Below are positions 1 to 9,425 of a DNA stretch of 64,000 nt, in pieces. The translations under genes and the position numbers were made by a program. The notes under the pieces were generated by a model. The model made no database searches. It had not been told where the DNA came from and saw only the letters and a list, made by a program, of their open reading frames with translations. Each line of letters starts with the position of its first letter. Position 1 is the stretch's first letter. The DNA comes from Parachryseolinea silvisoli (GTDB lineage: Bacteria; Bacteroidota; Bacteroidia; Cytophagales; Cyclobacteriaceae), in assembly GCF_021190955.1 (NCBI RefSeq), contig NZ_JAIOAO010000002.1, forward strand, positions 682,001 through 746,000, written 5' to 3'.

Positions 1-342
1 CCAGGGTATAAAAAGGATAAAAAGTACAGTTTGGAGTTTTTAAACCAGGAAACGCTTTTTTTTTACGGTGCTAATCAGTTGGCCGTGCTGATGCAGTTTC
101 CGGTTCTTTTCGCTGAAATACACAAAATTAAACGCGGCTACTACGAGGTCAAGCTTGTAGAAATAGCGGCGCCACCTTATGAAAAGAATAGCCACGTTGT
201 CGTAGAGCAATACGCAAAAGCTGTTGAAAAGCTAATCCGCCAGGATCCCACCACCTGGCTATGGTCGCATAACCGCTGGAAAAAGCGGCATTTGCATCAG
301 GATACGGTGATTGTTAAAGGTTCTACTACTGGTGACAGCTAA
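1..342 (+). CDS. LpxL/HtrB-type lipid A (lysophospholipid) acyltransferase, C-terminal fragment
   Basis: The reading frame is open from the first base of the window, so this is the last ~113 codons of a gene that starts outside. The segment has the family's C-terminal layout: a buried helix-like stretch with 'GANQLAVLMQFPVLFAEI', a beta-rich part, and the closing 'DPTTWLWSHNRWKK' signature seen near the end of LpxL/HtrB-like acyltransferases. The family transfers a fatty acyl chain to a lipid A precursor or related lipid at the inner membrane. The catalytic HX4D motif would lie upstream and cannot be seen. An internal TTG at 31 could be mistaken for a start, but the frame continues upstream of it. 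It converges on the SNF2 gene. Confidence 0.8.
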   Translation, partial: PGYKKDKKYSLEFLNQETLFFYGANQLAVLMQFPVLFAEIHKIKRGYYEVKLVEIAAPPYEKNSHVVVEQYAKAVEKLIRQDPTTWLWSHNRWKKRHLHQDTVIVKGSTTGDS

Positions 343-355
343 CTGTGATCTTCCT

Positions 356-375
356 CGCCAGTCTGAAGACTGGCG
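356..375. terminator. Hairpin between convergent genes
   Basis: CGCCAGTCT and its reverse complement AGACTGGCG are separated by two bases, giving a compact hairpin just after the acyltransferase stop. A second, weaker inverted repeat (AAGAG, GCGC / GCGC, CTCTT) follows at about 390-415. Neither has a good T-tract, so termination between the two convergent genes is an inference. Confidence 0.35.
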
Positions 376-447
376 CCAAGGGTAGTCACAAGAGACGCGC
401 TTCGCGCTAACTCTTGCGCCAGCAACCTTTGCACTCGGTTTACATAT

Positions 448-3390
448 CTATACCAGCATTTGCATTATGTCATCCTTCGAAAGCTGCTTCATGAAGCTTT
501 CTTCCGTGGTAATAAGCTCAGTCGTAAGCTTCAACTTCCGCTGCTGAAGCATCAGGATTTTTTCCTCTACTGTATTGCGTGTGATGAACTTATAGGTGAA
601 AACCTTCTTTTTCTGCCCGATGCGGTGGGCGCGGTCTACGGCTTGAGCCTCTACCGCGGGGTTCCACCAGGGATCGAGAATAAATACATAATCAGCCTCC
701 GTCAGGTTCAGGCCTAGACCACCTGCTTTAATAGAGATGAGAAATACCTTCAGGTTAGTGTCTTTGTTGAAACGCTCCACCTGTTCCTTCCGGTCGGTAC
801 TAGAGCCATCCAGATAGGCAAAGTCTATTTTTCGGCTTTTGAGATAGCTTCTGACTAATTCGAGGTGTTTCACAAACTGGCTAAACACAAGAATTTTGTG
901 ACCATCGCCCATAGCATTTTCCAGCATGTGCGTAATATCTTCGTGTTTGCCGGAATCGCCCGCATAGCCCTGATCGACCATTTTCGGGTGGTTGGCAAGC
1001 TGCCGTAGTTTGGTTAGACCCTCCAGGATCATAAAACGGCTGTTTCCGAGACCTTCCGTTTCGATCAATTTAAAGATCTTTTCGCGGTACACTGACTTGA
1101 CCTCTTCGTAGCGCTTTTCCTGCTCGGGTGTCATCGTTGAATACTGCACGTTTTCCACCTTTTCGGGAAGTTCCGTCGCCACTTGCGATTTGTGGCGGCG
1201 TAAAATGAATGGCTTGATGATAGCGTGCAGCTTTTTGGAGCGGGTTTCGTCATTCCGCTTCTCAATCGGATTTTGGTATTCGTTGCGGAAATACGTCTGA
1301 GCGCCTAAAATACCTGGATTGATAAACGACATCTGCGACCAGAGATCCAGCGTCGTGTTTTCAATAGGCGTACCTGTTAAAACCAGTTTATGACGGGATT
1401 TGAGCTCACGAACCGCTTTGGAGATGTTGGAAGTCGGGTTTTTAATAACCTGTGACTCGTCGAGTATTGTATAATTAAAATAGAATTGCTGAAGAAGATC
1501 GACGTCCAAACGGGTAATGCCGTATGAAGTTAACACCAGGTCGTAGCTCTCAAACCGCCGGATGTCTTTATTGCGCAGTGTGCCTGTATAGTTCAAGATA
1601 CGCAGGTCGGGTGTGAATTTGTTGGCCTCCATTTCCCAGTTGTAGATCAGCGACGTAGGCATAATCAGCAACGAAGTGCCAGAACCCGCTTCTTTCTCCG
1701 CGAGTAGCATTGTAAGCGTCTGCACGGTTTTACCCAAACCCATGTCATCGGCCAAACAGCCGCCCAGATTGTATTCTTGTAGAAAACGCAGCCAATTGTA
1801 GCCGGCCCGCTGATAGGGACGAAGCTCACCTTTAAAGCCCGCGGGCAGCGGATAATTCTTAATGCCACTAAAATGGCTCATAGAGCGCAGTTTTTCGCTC
1901 AAATGAACTTTTGCCAGGTTGCCTTCTTCCAGCTCCTTTATCAGATTCAAGTGATGTTTGCGCAGCACGGGCTTTTCATGATCGCCCTCCGTTTCGCTCA
2001 ACGAGAACAGGTCGGCATATTTTGTCAGCCAGGCCTCTGGAATAATGGCGATTTCACCATTGGGAAGCTTAAACTCCACTTTCCGCCGCATAATGAGCCG
2101 GCGCAAATCCTTAAAGGGTACTTCAAACTCGCCAAAACGGATTTTGGCGTGAATATCAAACCAATCGATGTTTTCTTTAACCTCCACCTCAATCACCGCC
2201 TTGCCGACAAAGTATTTTTTGTCGCGACTTTCGGGCTGGCTTACTTCAAAGCCCAAATTGAGGAGGTTCACACGGTTTTCATTCAACCATGAAAATGCTT
2301 CCGATTTGGGAACTGCCACCCGGAAACCTTTCATCGGCAATCCCAGCTTTTGCAACGTGTGGAGGAAATTCTTTTCCAGGTCTGCATGGCGAGCTACCCG
2401 GTGGAAGATATAGCCCTCGCCTTGTCTTTCGAGGCTTACGCTTACAGGACCAATATTGTCACCGCGGAAGCGATGCTTGCCATATTTAAAGGAAAGATCG
2501 AATACAATCTTACCACTTTCGTCACTCGTGTCGTCAGTCTGCGCACCGCCTTCAAAAAGCGAAGGTGCCGATGCCATTTGCGTCGTGTGAAGCTCCGACA
2601 GCGTCAGCACCGGATGTGGATCGTAGGTTGTCTTGTTGATTTCAAAACCGCTAGCATCAACATCGTCAAACGACGCGATGAGGGGTGCTACGAAACGGTT
2701 GTAATATGTCTCCTCCACATTGCGTGGAATCACCACGAATTTCTTCGAAAAGAAAGGGATCAACTTTTTGCCGTCGACATGTTTCTCAAAGCCGTAGAGG
2801 TTGCCATTCAACACCATCCATGCCGGATTCTTACACACCAGGTAAGCAGACGGATCCGGCAGGTCCAACTTCTTACTCTGGAAATATAGAGTAGGGTAAT
2901 AATTGGTCTGATCGTCGGTACGCATGAAGTGGAACTGAATCGTAGCGCGCTTTTCAAGCACGTCAATTCGTTTCCACGTGGGCTCGCCATCGTTCCCCAT
3001 TTCGAAGAGCTGTTTGCCCTTCATCTTTTCGAGGATCTTCGCGCGACGTTTCTCCAGGTAGTCTTCGATCTGGTCCTGGATCATTTCGTTGCCCTTCGCC
3101 TTATCGTAGGTCTTGGCAAAGAATTCCTCCGGCTTCATAAATTTGGCGGAGAACTTCTTGACAATCGTCTCCTGCTGCATCGAGTCCATTAACTCGATCA
3201 GCTCGAAGTCGCGATCGTCAAGTCCTTTCGAAAACTCGCGCGCGTTCTTAGACGAAATGTTCTGGTGTTGATACGTAAGTTTACCCTTGTCATCCAAATG
3301 CACGATATACGACTCGAAAATATAGCCGAGGTATTCGTGTTGGTACAACGAATAGATAATTTGAAATGGTTGTGAAGCAGAAACTTTCAT
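448..3390 (-). CDS. SNF2-family DEAD/DEAH-box helicase
   Basis: A ~980-residue SWI2/SNF2-type ATPase, expected to translocate on double-stranded DNA and remodel protein-DNA complexes. The C-terminal half carries the full helicase set: Walker A 'DDMGLGKTVQT' near residue 550, the Walker B box as 'DESQ' rather than DEAH near 646, motif III 'LTGTPIENT' near 670, and motif VI 'QAVDRAHRIGQ' near 924. The N-terminal ~500 residues are the less conserved extension usual for bacterial SNF2 proteins; no CxC zinc-finger (SWIM) pattern is visible. A GTG codon directly precedes the ATG used here and could add one residue. The gene stands alone, convergent with the acyltransferase. Its physiological role in Bacteroidota is unclear to me. 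Confidence 0.9.
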   Translation of the reverse strand: MKVSASQPFQIIYSLYQHEYLGYIFESYIVHLDDKGKLTYQHQNISSKNAREFSKGLDDRDFELIELMDSMQQETIVKKFSAKFMKPEEFFAKTYDKAKGNEMIQDQIEDYLEKRRAKILEKMKGKQLFEMGNDGEPTWKRIDVLEKRATIQFHFMRTDDQTNYYPTLYFQSKKLDLPDPSAYLVCKNPAWMVLNGNLYGFEKHVDGKKLIPFFSKKFVVIPRNVEETYYNRFVAPLIASFDDVDASGFEINKTTYDPHPVLTLSELHTTQMASAPSLFEGGAQTDDTSDESGKIVFDLSFKYGKHRFRGDNIGPVSVSLERQGEGYIFHRVARHADLEKNFLHTLQKLGLPMKGFRVAVPKSEAFSWLNENRVNLLNLGFEVSQPESRDKKYFVGKAVIEVEVKENIDWFDIHAKIRFGEFEVPFKDLRRLIMRRKVEFKLPNGEIAIIPEAWLTKYADLFSLSETEGDHEKPVLRKHHLNLIKELEEGNLAKVHLSEKLRSMSHFSGIKNYPLPAGFKGELRPYQRAGYNWLRFLQEYNLGGCLADDMGLGKTVQTLTMLLAEKEAGSGTSLLIMPTSLIYNWEMEANKFTPDLRILNYTGTLRNKDIRRFESYDLVLTSYGITRLDVDLLQQFYFNYTILDESQVIKNPTSNISKAVRELKSRHKLVLTGTPIENTTLDLWSQMSFINPGILGAQTYFRNEYQNPIEKRNDETRSKKLHAIIKPFILRRHKSQVATELPEKVENVQYSTMTPEQEKRYEEVKSVYREKIFKLIETEGLGNSRFMILEGLTKLRQLANHPKMVDQGYAGDSGKHEDITHMLENAMGDGHKILVFSQFVKHLELVRSYLKSRKIDFAYLDGSSTDRKEQVERFNKDTNLKVFLISIKAGGLGLNLTEADYVFILDPWWNPAVEAQAVDRAHRIGQKKKVFTYKFITRNTVEEKILMLQQRKLKLTTELITTEESFMKQLSKDDIMQMLV

Positions 3391-3512
3391 CACAAAAACG
3401 GTTTTTTGATGAAAACAGAATCCGCAATGTAGACATTAGACCGGAAAATAGCGAACATTCCGGGATTAGAATTGGATGAGAAAATCAGCAAATTTAGTGT
3501 AGAAATTACGTC

Positions 3513-4739
3513 CTATAATTGCTGCGGCGAGCCAAAGCGCGCGGCCAGAATAGCCGGGCGATACGAGATGATAATTGTCAGTACCGACATCACGGCCAAC
3601 GTCGCCGCAAAGTCCGTCCAGTCCATTTTTACGGGATAGCCCTGTGTAATCGAGGTTTCCATACCCATCGAAACCATCCCAAAGTATTGTTGCAGCCAGC
3701 AGATAGCCCCACCAATCACGAGACCCGACAGGGCTCCTATAAAGGCAATTAAGGCGCCTTCCGCCAGGAAAATATTACGGATAAGATGTTGATTGCCGCC
3801 CATGGCTGCGAGAATGGAGATGTCTTTTTTCTTGTCCAGGGCCAGCATCATGAGGCTGAAAAAGATATTGATAGACCCCACGCCCAACAGCAGTGAGAAC
3901 GCCAGAAAGGTAAATAGCTTCTCAAACTTCAGCAGACTATAGAGGTCCTTATGCTGCTCCTCCTGGTTCAGCACGCGGAATGATTCACCCAACACATTTG
4001 CCAGCCCGAGCTTTACCTTTTGTATATCGCTGCCGGCAATTGTCTTGATCTCGAGCGAGGTGCGTTTGTCGCCATAGCTCAACAGCTCTTGTGCAAAATC
4101 TAGTGGCACAAGCATATAGCTCTCGTCGATGTTCTGAATGATCGAGAATACACCCCCGGGCAAAATATTCAAACGAGCATACATACGGGAAGGATCGGTT
4201 GTACCGCCTTTCACATTTTTGATGTAATAAACCTGAATTGGAAAAGCCGTATTGCCGGCGTCAACGGTCAGGGTATTTGCAATGCCCTGGCCCAACATGG
4301 CATAGGGTATGTGGCGCTCTTTTAACCGGAGCTTGCCTTGTGTGATGTTTTCGGGGGGAATGCGGCCATGCTCAATAAAGTTTTCGCTTACGCCTTTCAG
4401 TGTTACGATCTGGTTGGCGTCGTGATACCGCACATACGCATAATCTTCAATCACTTCGGTTACAACTTTTACGCCTGGCACGGCAGCGACCTTTTTCAGC
4501 ACCGCAGGGGTAGCGTGAAAAGATTTGCCCTGGGTGGCTTCGATTTTGATTTCGGGGTCGAACGAATTGTTAAGAGAACGCAACAGGTCTTCCAGTCCGT
4601 TGAACACCGAAAGCACAATCACCAGCGCCGCGGTAATAAAGGCCACGCCGACCATCGACAACATCGAAATGACATTGATGAAGTTCTTTTTACGCTTCGA
4701 AAGCAGGTAACGCCGGGCGATAAAAAAGGGCAGATTCAA
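3513..4739 (-). CDS. LolC/LolE-like FtsX-type ABC transporter permease
   Basis: A 408-residue inner-membrane permease of the FtsX/MacB/LolCE family, which extracts lipoproteins from the inner membrane for outer-membrane sorting. The N-terminus 'MNLPFFIARRYLLSKRKKNF' followed by a long hydrophobic helix (about 20-45) is typical. A large periplasmic domain spans about 50-265, then three transmembrane segments at about 270-297, 320-350 and 373-400. The start is a TTG: no ATG exists between it and the in-frame stop of rbfA, 18 bases upstream. It is downstream of rbfA in the same direction and probably cotranscribed. A single LolC/E-type subunit without an adjacent LolD ATPase suggests the ATPase is encoded elsewhere. 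Confidence 0.85.
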   Translation of the reverse strand: MNLPFFIARRYLLSKRKKNFINVISMLSMVGVAFITAALVIVLSVFNGLEDLLRSLNNSFDPEIKIEATQGKSFHATPAVLKKVAAVPGVKVVTEVIEDYAYVRYHDANQIVTLKGVSENFIEHGRIPPENITQGKLRLKERHIPYAMLGQGIANTLTVDAGNTAFPIQVYYIKNVKGGTTDPSRMYARLNILPGGVFSIIQNIDESYMLVPLDFAQELLSYGDKRTSLEIKTIAGSDIQKVKLGLANVLGESFRVLNQEEQHKDLYSLLKFEKLFTFLAFSLLLGVGSINIFFSLMMLALDKKKDISILAAMGGNQHLIRNIFLAEGALIAFIGALSGLVIGGAICWLQQYFGMVSMGMETSITQGYPVKMDWTDFAATLAVMSVLTIIISYRPAILAARFGSPQQL

Positions 4740-4757
4740 CGGGCGGGGGCTTAGCGG

Positions 4758-5123
4758 TTAAGGTTTGTCAGCAGGCGGGATGTTGAGGCTCTTGATCAGG
4801 TCATCCATCTTTTGCGCATTTTCCTCGACCTCGTCAAGGTAGAAGATCAGCTCTGGAATGACGCGCACCTGTTTGCCGATACGGTCACCCAGCGCCTTGC
4901 GGATCTCGCTTTTATGCTTGTTGATGTTGTCCATCGTCTTTTGCTTCTCCTTGGCGAGCAGCATACTGATGTAGATCTTCGCCACACCCAGGTCGGCGCT
5001 GACGCGCACATCGGCCACAGTAATGAAGGTATTCTCCAAAATACCGCGTTTATCGCGTTGGAAAATATCGCTTAATTCCTTCTGGATAAGCTTAGAATAT
5101 TTTAGTTGTCGTGTCGAGCTCAT
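4758..5123 (-). CDS. rbfA: Ribosome-binding factor A
   Basis: A 121-residue RbfA, the KH-domain-like factor that helps 16S rRNA 5' end processing and 30S maturation, and is needed for cold growth in model bacteria. The N-terminal 'QLKYSKLIQKELSDIFQRD', the central 'DLGVAKIYISML' strand and the late 'RVIPELIFYLDE' match the family and the length is normal. I use the ATG at 5123, giving the usual 'MSSTRQLK' opening; a GTG 12 bases further up is also in frame. It is the first gene of a pair with the LolC/E-like permease. The 116 bases to the divergent gene at 5240 should hold promoters for both. Confidence 0.93.
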   Translation of the reverse strand: MSSTRQLKYSKLIQKELSDIFQRDKRGILENTFITVADVRVSADLGVAKIYISMLLAKEKQKTMDNINKHKSEIRKALGDRIGKQVRVIPELIFYLDEVEENAQKMDDLIKSLNIPPADKP

Positions 5124-5239
5124 AGCATTCCCCACTTAATTTACCTGACAAAGATGAAAAAACGAGCGATTCATTTCAATCTTTACAGCCACTACCCTAA
5201 TTTTCGCGTTACTTTAACAAGCCACTTTAAAAAAACGCC

Positions 5240-6646
5240 TTGCTTCGTTATTTCCGCATAAACGACCCTTATCGTCTGCTGGGCCTGCTCATCATTATGG
5301 CCATAGCCAGCCTGCCGCTGTTCCTAAACAGCCCCGGCATGACCTACCCGGAGTTAAAAAGCATTCTGGTAGGCGAAAAAGTTCGCGATGGCCATACGCT
5401 GTATACGGAACTGATCGACTCCACGCCGCCCCTGGCTGCCTGGTTTAACGGTGTTTTTGATTGGATGTTTGGCCGCTCTATTCTGGCCCGTCACATCCTG
5501 GCCCTGCTGATCATCTTCTCCCAGGCCGGCTACCTCGGCATGGTGTTCATTTTCAAAAAGGCTTTTTCAGAAAATACCTTTATTCCGTCGCTGATCTTCG
5601 CCATACTTTCGCTCTTTTCTTTTGACGTGATTTCCCTCAGCCCCGAGCTGTTGGGTTCCGGCTTCCTGCTGTTGGCCATGAGTAACCTCTTCAAACAGAT
5701 TGAATTCCGCGAGCAGCGCGCCGGCTCTATTTTTAACCTCGGTTTTTATATCGCCATCGCCTCGCTTTTTGCCTTCTCCTTTGTGGTATACCTGCTGGCC
5801 TCAGCGGTGATCCTGGCGATTTTTACCCGCGCCACTTTCCGCAGTTACCTGCTCATGATCTTCGGCTTTTTATTGCCCCACGTATTGCTGATGAGCCTGT
5901 ACTACCTCTACGACGGCATGGGCGCACTGTGGACGTATTATTATCTGCCCAACCTGGCCTTTGGCAACACGTGGTACGTGCCTGGCTCGAGCCTGTGGTT
6001 GCTGGGAGCCCTGCCGTTGGGCTTCCTCGTCTTCTCGCTCATCATGATGAACCGCGACGCCCGCTTTACTAAATACCAGTCGCAACTCGTGCAAACCATG
6101 TTCTTCTGGATGCTGTTCTCATTCCTGCAGATATTTTATTCAAAAGAGCTGCGACCCCAGAGCTTCATCACACTCATCCCAAGCTTCTGCTTTTTTATAA
6201 CACACTTTCTGTTAGTGATCCGCCGCAAAAAACTGGCAGAGATTGGCATCTGGGCTTTTCTGATTACCACGGTGGCGATTCAACACTTCGCACGGCGTGG
6301 CGCCATCGCTGCCGTGCACTATGAAAACCTTTTTGTAAAAGAGAACCCATACAAGGGCGCCGTAAAAGATCATCACATCCTCTTCCTGGGCAATGACCCC
6401 GCAGTCTATGCAAACAACACCCTGGCTACTGGTTTTCTCAACTGGGAGCTGGCCCGCGAGACCTTTGAGGAGCCAGAGTTCTACGATAACGTCATACAGG
6501 TGAGCGAGCTGTTCCAGGCGGACATGCCCGAAGTAATCATCGATCCCGGTAACTTCATGCCCAAATTCTTCGACCGAGTACCCGCCCTGAAAGGCCGGTA
6601 CATGCCGTCAGCCCAAGGACTCTACACCCGAATCGACAAACGTTAA
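5240..6646 (+). CDS. Polytopic membrane protein resembling GT-C glycosyltransferases
   Basis: A 468-residue integral membrane protein with roughly ten to eleven hydrophobic helices up to about residue 360, followed by a ~110-residue soluble C-terminal tail. The first loop contains 'VGEKVRDGHTLYTELIDST' and then Pro-Pro, which resembles the 'DG..LY.D..D..PPL' loop of PMT/ArnT-like family 39 GT-C enzymes that use polyprenyl-phosphate sugars. That similarity is my reading; a Bacteroidota-specific DUF (DUF6427-like) is an alternative. Translation probably begins at TTG, as no ATG lies between the upstream region and the conserved N-terminus. It is divergent from rbfA and converges on rpiB. Confidence 0.6.
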   Translation: MLRYFRINDPYRLLGLLIIMAIASLPLFLNSPGMTYPELKSILVGEKVRDGHTLYTELIDSTPPLAAWFNGVFDWMFGRSILARHILALLIIFSQAGYLGMVFIFKKAFSENTFIPSLIFAILSLFSFDVISLSPELLGSGFLLLAMSNLFKQIEFREQRAGSIFNLGFYIAIASLFAFSFVVYLLASAVILAIFTRATFRSYLLMIFGFLLPHVLLMSLYYLYDGMGALWTYYYLPNLAFGNTWYVPGSSLWLLGALPLGFLVFSLIMMNRDARFTKYQSQLVQTMFFWMLFSFLQIFYSKELRPQSFITLIPSFCFFITHFLLVIRRKKLAEIGIWAFLITTVAIQHFARRGAIAAVHYENLFVKENPYKGAVKDHHILFLGNDPAVYANNTLATGFLNWELARETFEEPEFYDNVIQVSELFQADMPEVIIDPGNFMPKFFDRVPALKGRYMPSAQGLYTRIDKR

Positions 6647-6668
6647 CCTACGACCTTTCGCTTCAACA

Positions 6669-7100
6669 TTAGCAGCTGATCTTGCCCACGCGGTTGGCGT
6701 GCCGTCCGCCTTCAAAGGCTTCCGTCAAAAATTTATTGGTGATCTTTTCCGCCAGGTCCAATGAGATGAACCGGGCTGGAATACAGACAATGTTGGCATC
6801 GTTGTGCAGACGCGCCAGCGAGGCGAGCTCTTCTGTCCAGCAAATGGCTGCACGAATGCCCTGGTGTTTATTAGCCGTAATGGCCACACCGTTGGCACTG
6901 CCACAGACCAGCACGCCCTGGTCAAACTCCTTCTTCTCCACAGCCTCTGCCACCGGGTGGGCAAAGTCTGGGTAATCGGTCGAGGCCGTGCTATAGGTGC
7001 CGAAATCTTTCACATCATAGCCGTTCTTTTCCAGCCATTGCTTCAATTCTTCTTTATACTCGAAACCGGCATGGTCGCTTCCTATCGCTATCTTTTTCAT
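6669..7100 (-). CDS. rpiB: Ribose 5-phosphate isomerase B
   Basis: A 143-residue RpiB/LacAB-family isomerase interconverting ribose 5-phosphate and ribulose 5-phosphate in the non-oxidative pentose phosphate pathway. The N-terminal 'IGSDHAGFEYK' phosphate-binding loop and the 'CGSANGVAITANK' segment with the active-site cysteine near residue 65 are clear, as is the later 'LHNDANIVCIPAR'. Its ATG overlaps the tatC stop by four bases (ATGA), so the two are translationally coupled. Length is normal for the family. Confidence 0.95.
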   Translation of the reverse strand: MKKIAIGSDHAGFEYKEELKQWLEKNGYDVKDFGTYSTASTDYPDFAHPVAEAVEKKEFDQGVLVCGSANGVAITANKHQGIRAAICWTEELASLARLHNDANIVCIPARFISLDLAEKITNKFLTEAFEGGRHANRVGKISC

Positions 7101-7969
7101 GATGCTTGTTCTTGCTCTTCGCGTAATCGTTCTTCTTCCTCTTCTTTGAGTTTCTGTTTCTGCACGCGTGCCGAAATCAGGATACTGATCTCAAACAACA
7201 GGTACAGCGGGATCGAAATGATCGTCTGGCTCAACGGATCGGGCGGGGTGATGATCGCCGCGATGATCAGGATGATAATAACCGAGTGTCTCCGGTACCT
7301 CCGCAGAAAGGCCGGCGTCACCAGGCCTAGCTTCGAGAGGAAATAGATCACCACCGGCAATTGAAAAAGCAGACCAGCACCGAATACCAGCGACACAAAG
7401 GTCTGCACATACGAGGTGATATCAAACTCGTTGCGGATCATGTCATCTATTTTGTAGTTGACCATGATATACACCATCAACGGTGCGATGACATAATACC
7501 CGAAAGAAATACCTGCTGCGAACAACGATGACACTGCGGCTACCACGCCTGTAGAATTCCGGCGTTCCTTTATGCGCAGCCCGGGCCGGATGAAGCGCCA
7601 TAGCTCCCACACGATATAAGGAAACGAGAAAATCAACCCCAGCACAAACGCAGCTACGATCGTGATCGTAAACTGCCCCGTCATGTAGCGACTTTGCAGC
7701 TCCAGCGGAATGTCTTGAATACAGAGGTCTTGTGAACTAAACTTCTGGCCAAGCTTACAGAGCATACGCCAGGTCCAGAAGTCGGACTTGGCTGGTGCCA
7801 GAATGATATTTTTAAAAATCCATTTTACCTCTACAAATGCAACGATGGTAAAAACAACAACGGCTATCAATGAGCGGATAATGTGCCAGCGGAGCTCTTC
7901 GAGATGATCGAGAAACGACATCTCCACTTCGCCACTCTCTTCTTCAATCGGATCTTGATCTAAAGGCAT
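7097..7969 (-). CDS. tatC: Sec-independent protein translocase TatC
   Basis: A 290-residue TatC, the six-helix core of the twin-arginine translocase that receives folded precursors. The opening 'EVEMSFLDHLEELRWHIIRS' is the conserved TatC N-terminus (FLxHLxELRxR). The large first periplasmic loop, the 'FSFPYIVWELWRFIRPGL' region and the late 'TPPDPLSQTIISIPLYLLFE' block are all recognisable. The tail is charged (K/E/R-rich) and cytoplasmic. It precedes rpiB with a four-base overlap. No tatA/B gene is adjacent, as is common in Bacteroidota. Confidence 0.96.
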   Translation of the reverse strand: MPLDQDPIEEESGEVEMSFLDHLEELRWHIIRSLIAVVVFTIVAFVEVKWIFKNIILAPAKSDFWTWRMLCKLGQKFSSQDLCIQDIPLELQSRYMTGQFTITIVAAFVLGLIFSFPYIVWELWRFIRPGLRIKERRNSTGVVAAVSSLFAAGISFGYYVIAPLMVYIMVNYKIDDMIRNEFDITSYVQTFVSLVFGAGLLFQLPVVIYFLSKLGLVTPAFLRRYRRHSVIIILIIAAIITPPDPLSQTIISIPLYLLFEISILISARVQKQKLKEEEEERLREEQEQAS

Positions 7970-7989
7970 GGTGTATAGGTAAAATGAAC

Positions 7990-8020
7990 CTGCCCTTCCG
8001 GGGTTGAGCCAGAAGGGCAG
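7990..8020 (-). terminator. Hairpin downstream of glyA
   Basis: A 9-bp inverted repeat CTGCCCTTC / GAAGGGCAG with a 13-base loop lies 7 bases after the glyA stop on the minus strand. The following run is only mildly T-rich, so termination is plausible but weak. Confidence 0.4.
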
Positions 8021-8026
8021 TAATGA

Positions 8027-9295
8027 TTAATATAGGGGGAATTTCTCCATCAGGCGGTTAACCTTTCTCTTAACAGCTTTCTGGTGTTTACTGTCTTCGG
8101 GCTTCTGAAGCGATTCATCGATCAACTCCACCACCTTCACAACGTCTTTTTCCAGCATGCCGCGCGAGGTAATTGCCGGGGTGCCAATGCGCATACCCGA
8201 TGTGATCATCGGCGACTGCGTATCAAAAGGAACCATATTTTTGTTGATGGTGATGTCGGCCTGGATCAGGGCACCTTCGGCTTGTTTGCCGTTCAGTTTC
8301 TTTGAGCGCAGATCGATCAGCATCAGGTGGTTGTCAGTGCCGCCTGAAATGATTTTGTAGCCACGGTCCAGAAACGCCTGAGCCATCGCTTTGGCGTTTT
8401 TCGAAACCTGTATGACGTACTCCATGTATTCGTCCGAAAGGGCTTCCTGGAAGGCAATGGCCTTGGCAGCGATCACATGCTCCAGCGGACCACCTTGGGT
8501 GCCCGGGAATACACCTGAATCAAGCAGGGAAGTGATCTTCCGGATTTCGCCCTTGGGTGTTGTTATGCCCCACGGATTGTCAAAGTTCTTACCAACCAGG
8601 ATCATACCACCGCGAGGACCGCGGAGGGTTTTGTGGGTCGTCGTCGTCACGATGTGGCAATGCTCCATGGGGTCGGCCAACAGCCCGCGGGCAATCAGAC
8701 CGGCGGGGTGTGAAATGTCGGCCAGCAGCACAGCGCCTACGGCATCGGCTGCTTCACGCAATTTTTTATAGTCCCAGTCACGGCTGTAAGCAGAGGCACC
8801 GCAAATGATCATTTTTGGTTTCTCACGCTTCGCGATTTCAATTACTTTGTCAAAGTCGATCAGGCCGGTAGCTTCTTCCACACCATAGAAGTGCGGCTCG
8901 TACAGCTTGCCTGAAAAGTTCACGGGCGAGCCATGCGTCAGGTGACCACCATGCGACAGGTCAAAACCCAGAATCTTGTCGCCGGGCTTCAAGCACGCCA
9001 GCATTACGGCAGCGTTGGCCTGTGCACCCGAGTGCGGTTGTACGTTTGCCCATTCAGCACCAAAGAGTTCCTTGGCACGGTCAATAGCCAGCTGCTCGAT
9101 CTCATCCACCACTTCGCAACCACCATAATACCGCTTGCCGGGAAGGCCTTCCGCATATTTGTTCGTGAGCACGGTACCCATCGCCTTCATTACCTGTTGG
9201 GAGGTAAAGTTTTCAGAGGCGATCAGCTCGATGCCATGCTGCTGACGCAGCTTTTCTTTTTCAATGAGGTCAAAAATGACTTTGTCTCTTTTCAT
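8027..9295 (-). CDS. glyA: Serine hydroxymethyltransferase
   Basis: A 422-residue PLP enzyme converting serine plus tetrahydrofolate to glycine plus methylene-tetrahydrofolate, the main source of one-carbon units. The family signatures are present: '[11 protein letters not shown]' near the start, '[16 protein letters not shown]', and '[15 protein letters not shown]' with the PLP-binding lysine at about residue 222. The ATG at 9295 gives the usual '[14 protein letters not shown]' start; an open extension further upstream is not conserved in type. A TATTTTTG element (reverse strand) sits 28 bases upstream. It is monocistronic by spacing. Confidence 0.97.
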   Translation of the reverse strand: MKRDKVIFDLIEKEKLRQQHGIELIASENFTSQQVMKAMGTVLTNKYAEGLPGKRYYGGCEVVDEIEQLAIDRAKELFGAEWANVQPHSGAQANAAVMLACLKPGDKILGFDLSHGGHLTHGSPVNFSGKLYEPHFYGVEEATGLIDFDKVIEIAKREKPKMIICGASAYSRDWDYKKLREAADAVGAVLLADISHPAGLIARGLLADPMEHCHIVTTTTHKTLRGPRGGMILVGKNFDNPWGITTPKGEIRKITSLLDSGVFPGTQGGPLEHVIAAKAIAFQEALSDEYMEYVIQVSKNAKAMAQAFLDRGYKIISGGTDNHLMLIDLRSKKLNGKQAEGALIQADITINKNMVPFDTQSPMITSGMRIGTPAITSRGMLEKDVVKVVELIDESLQKPEDSKHQKAVKRKVNRLMEKFPLY

Positions 9296-9322
9296 CGTGG
9301 ATGAGGTTTTTATAAGAAGGCT

Positions 9323-9330
9323 CAAAAATA
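9323..9330 (-). promoter_or_regulatory. Candidate -7 promoter element of glyA
   Basis: On the minus strand this reads TATTTTTG, an exact match to the Bacteroidota -7 consensus TAnnTTTG, 28 bases before the glyA ATG. No convincing TTTG/TTG element is visible at the -33 spacing. Confidence 0.4.
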
Positions 9331-9425
9331 AAAGAGTGCACGGAAACCACATAATCCGAACCCCCTAGTTACCAGAGATTCGCCGATTAATTTAGGCTCC
9401 GTACACCGGCGGTATTTTGCCCGGA

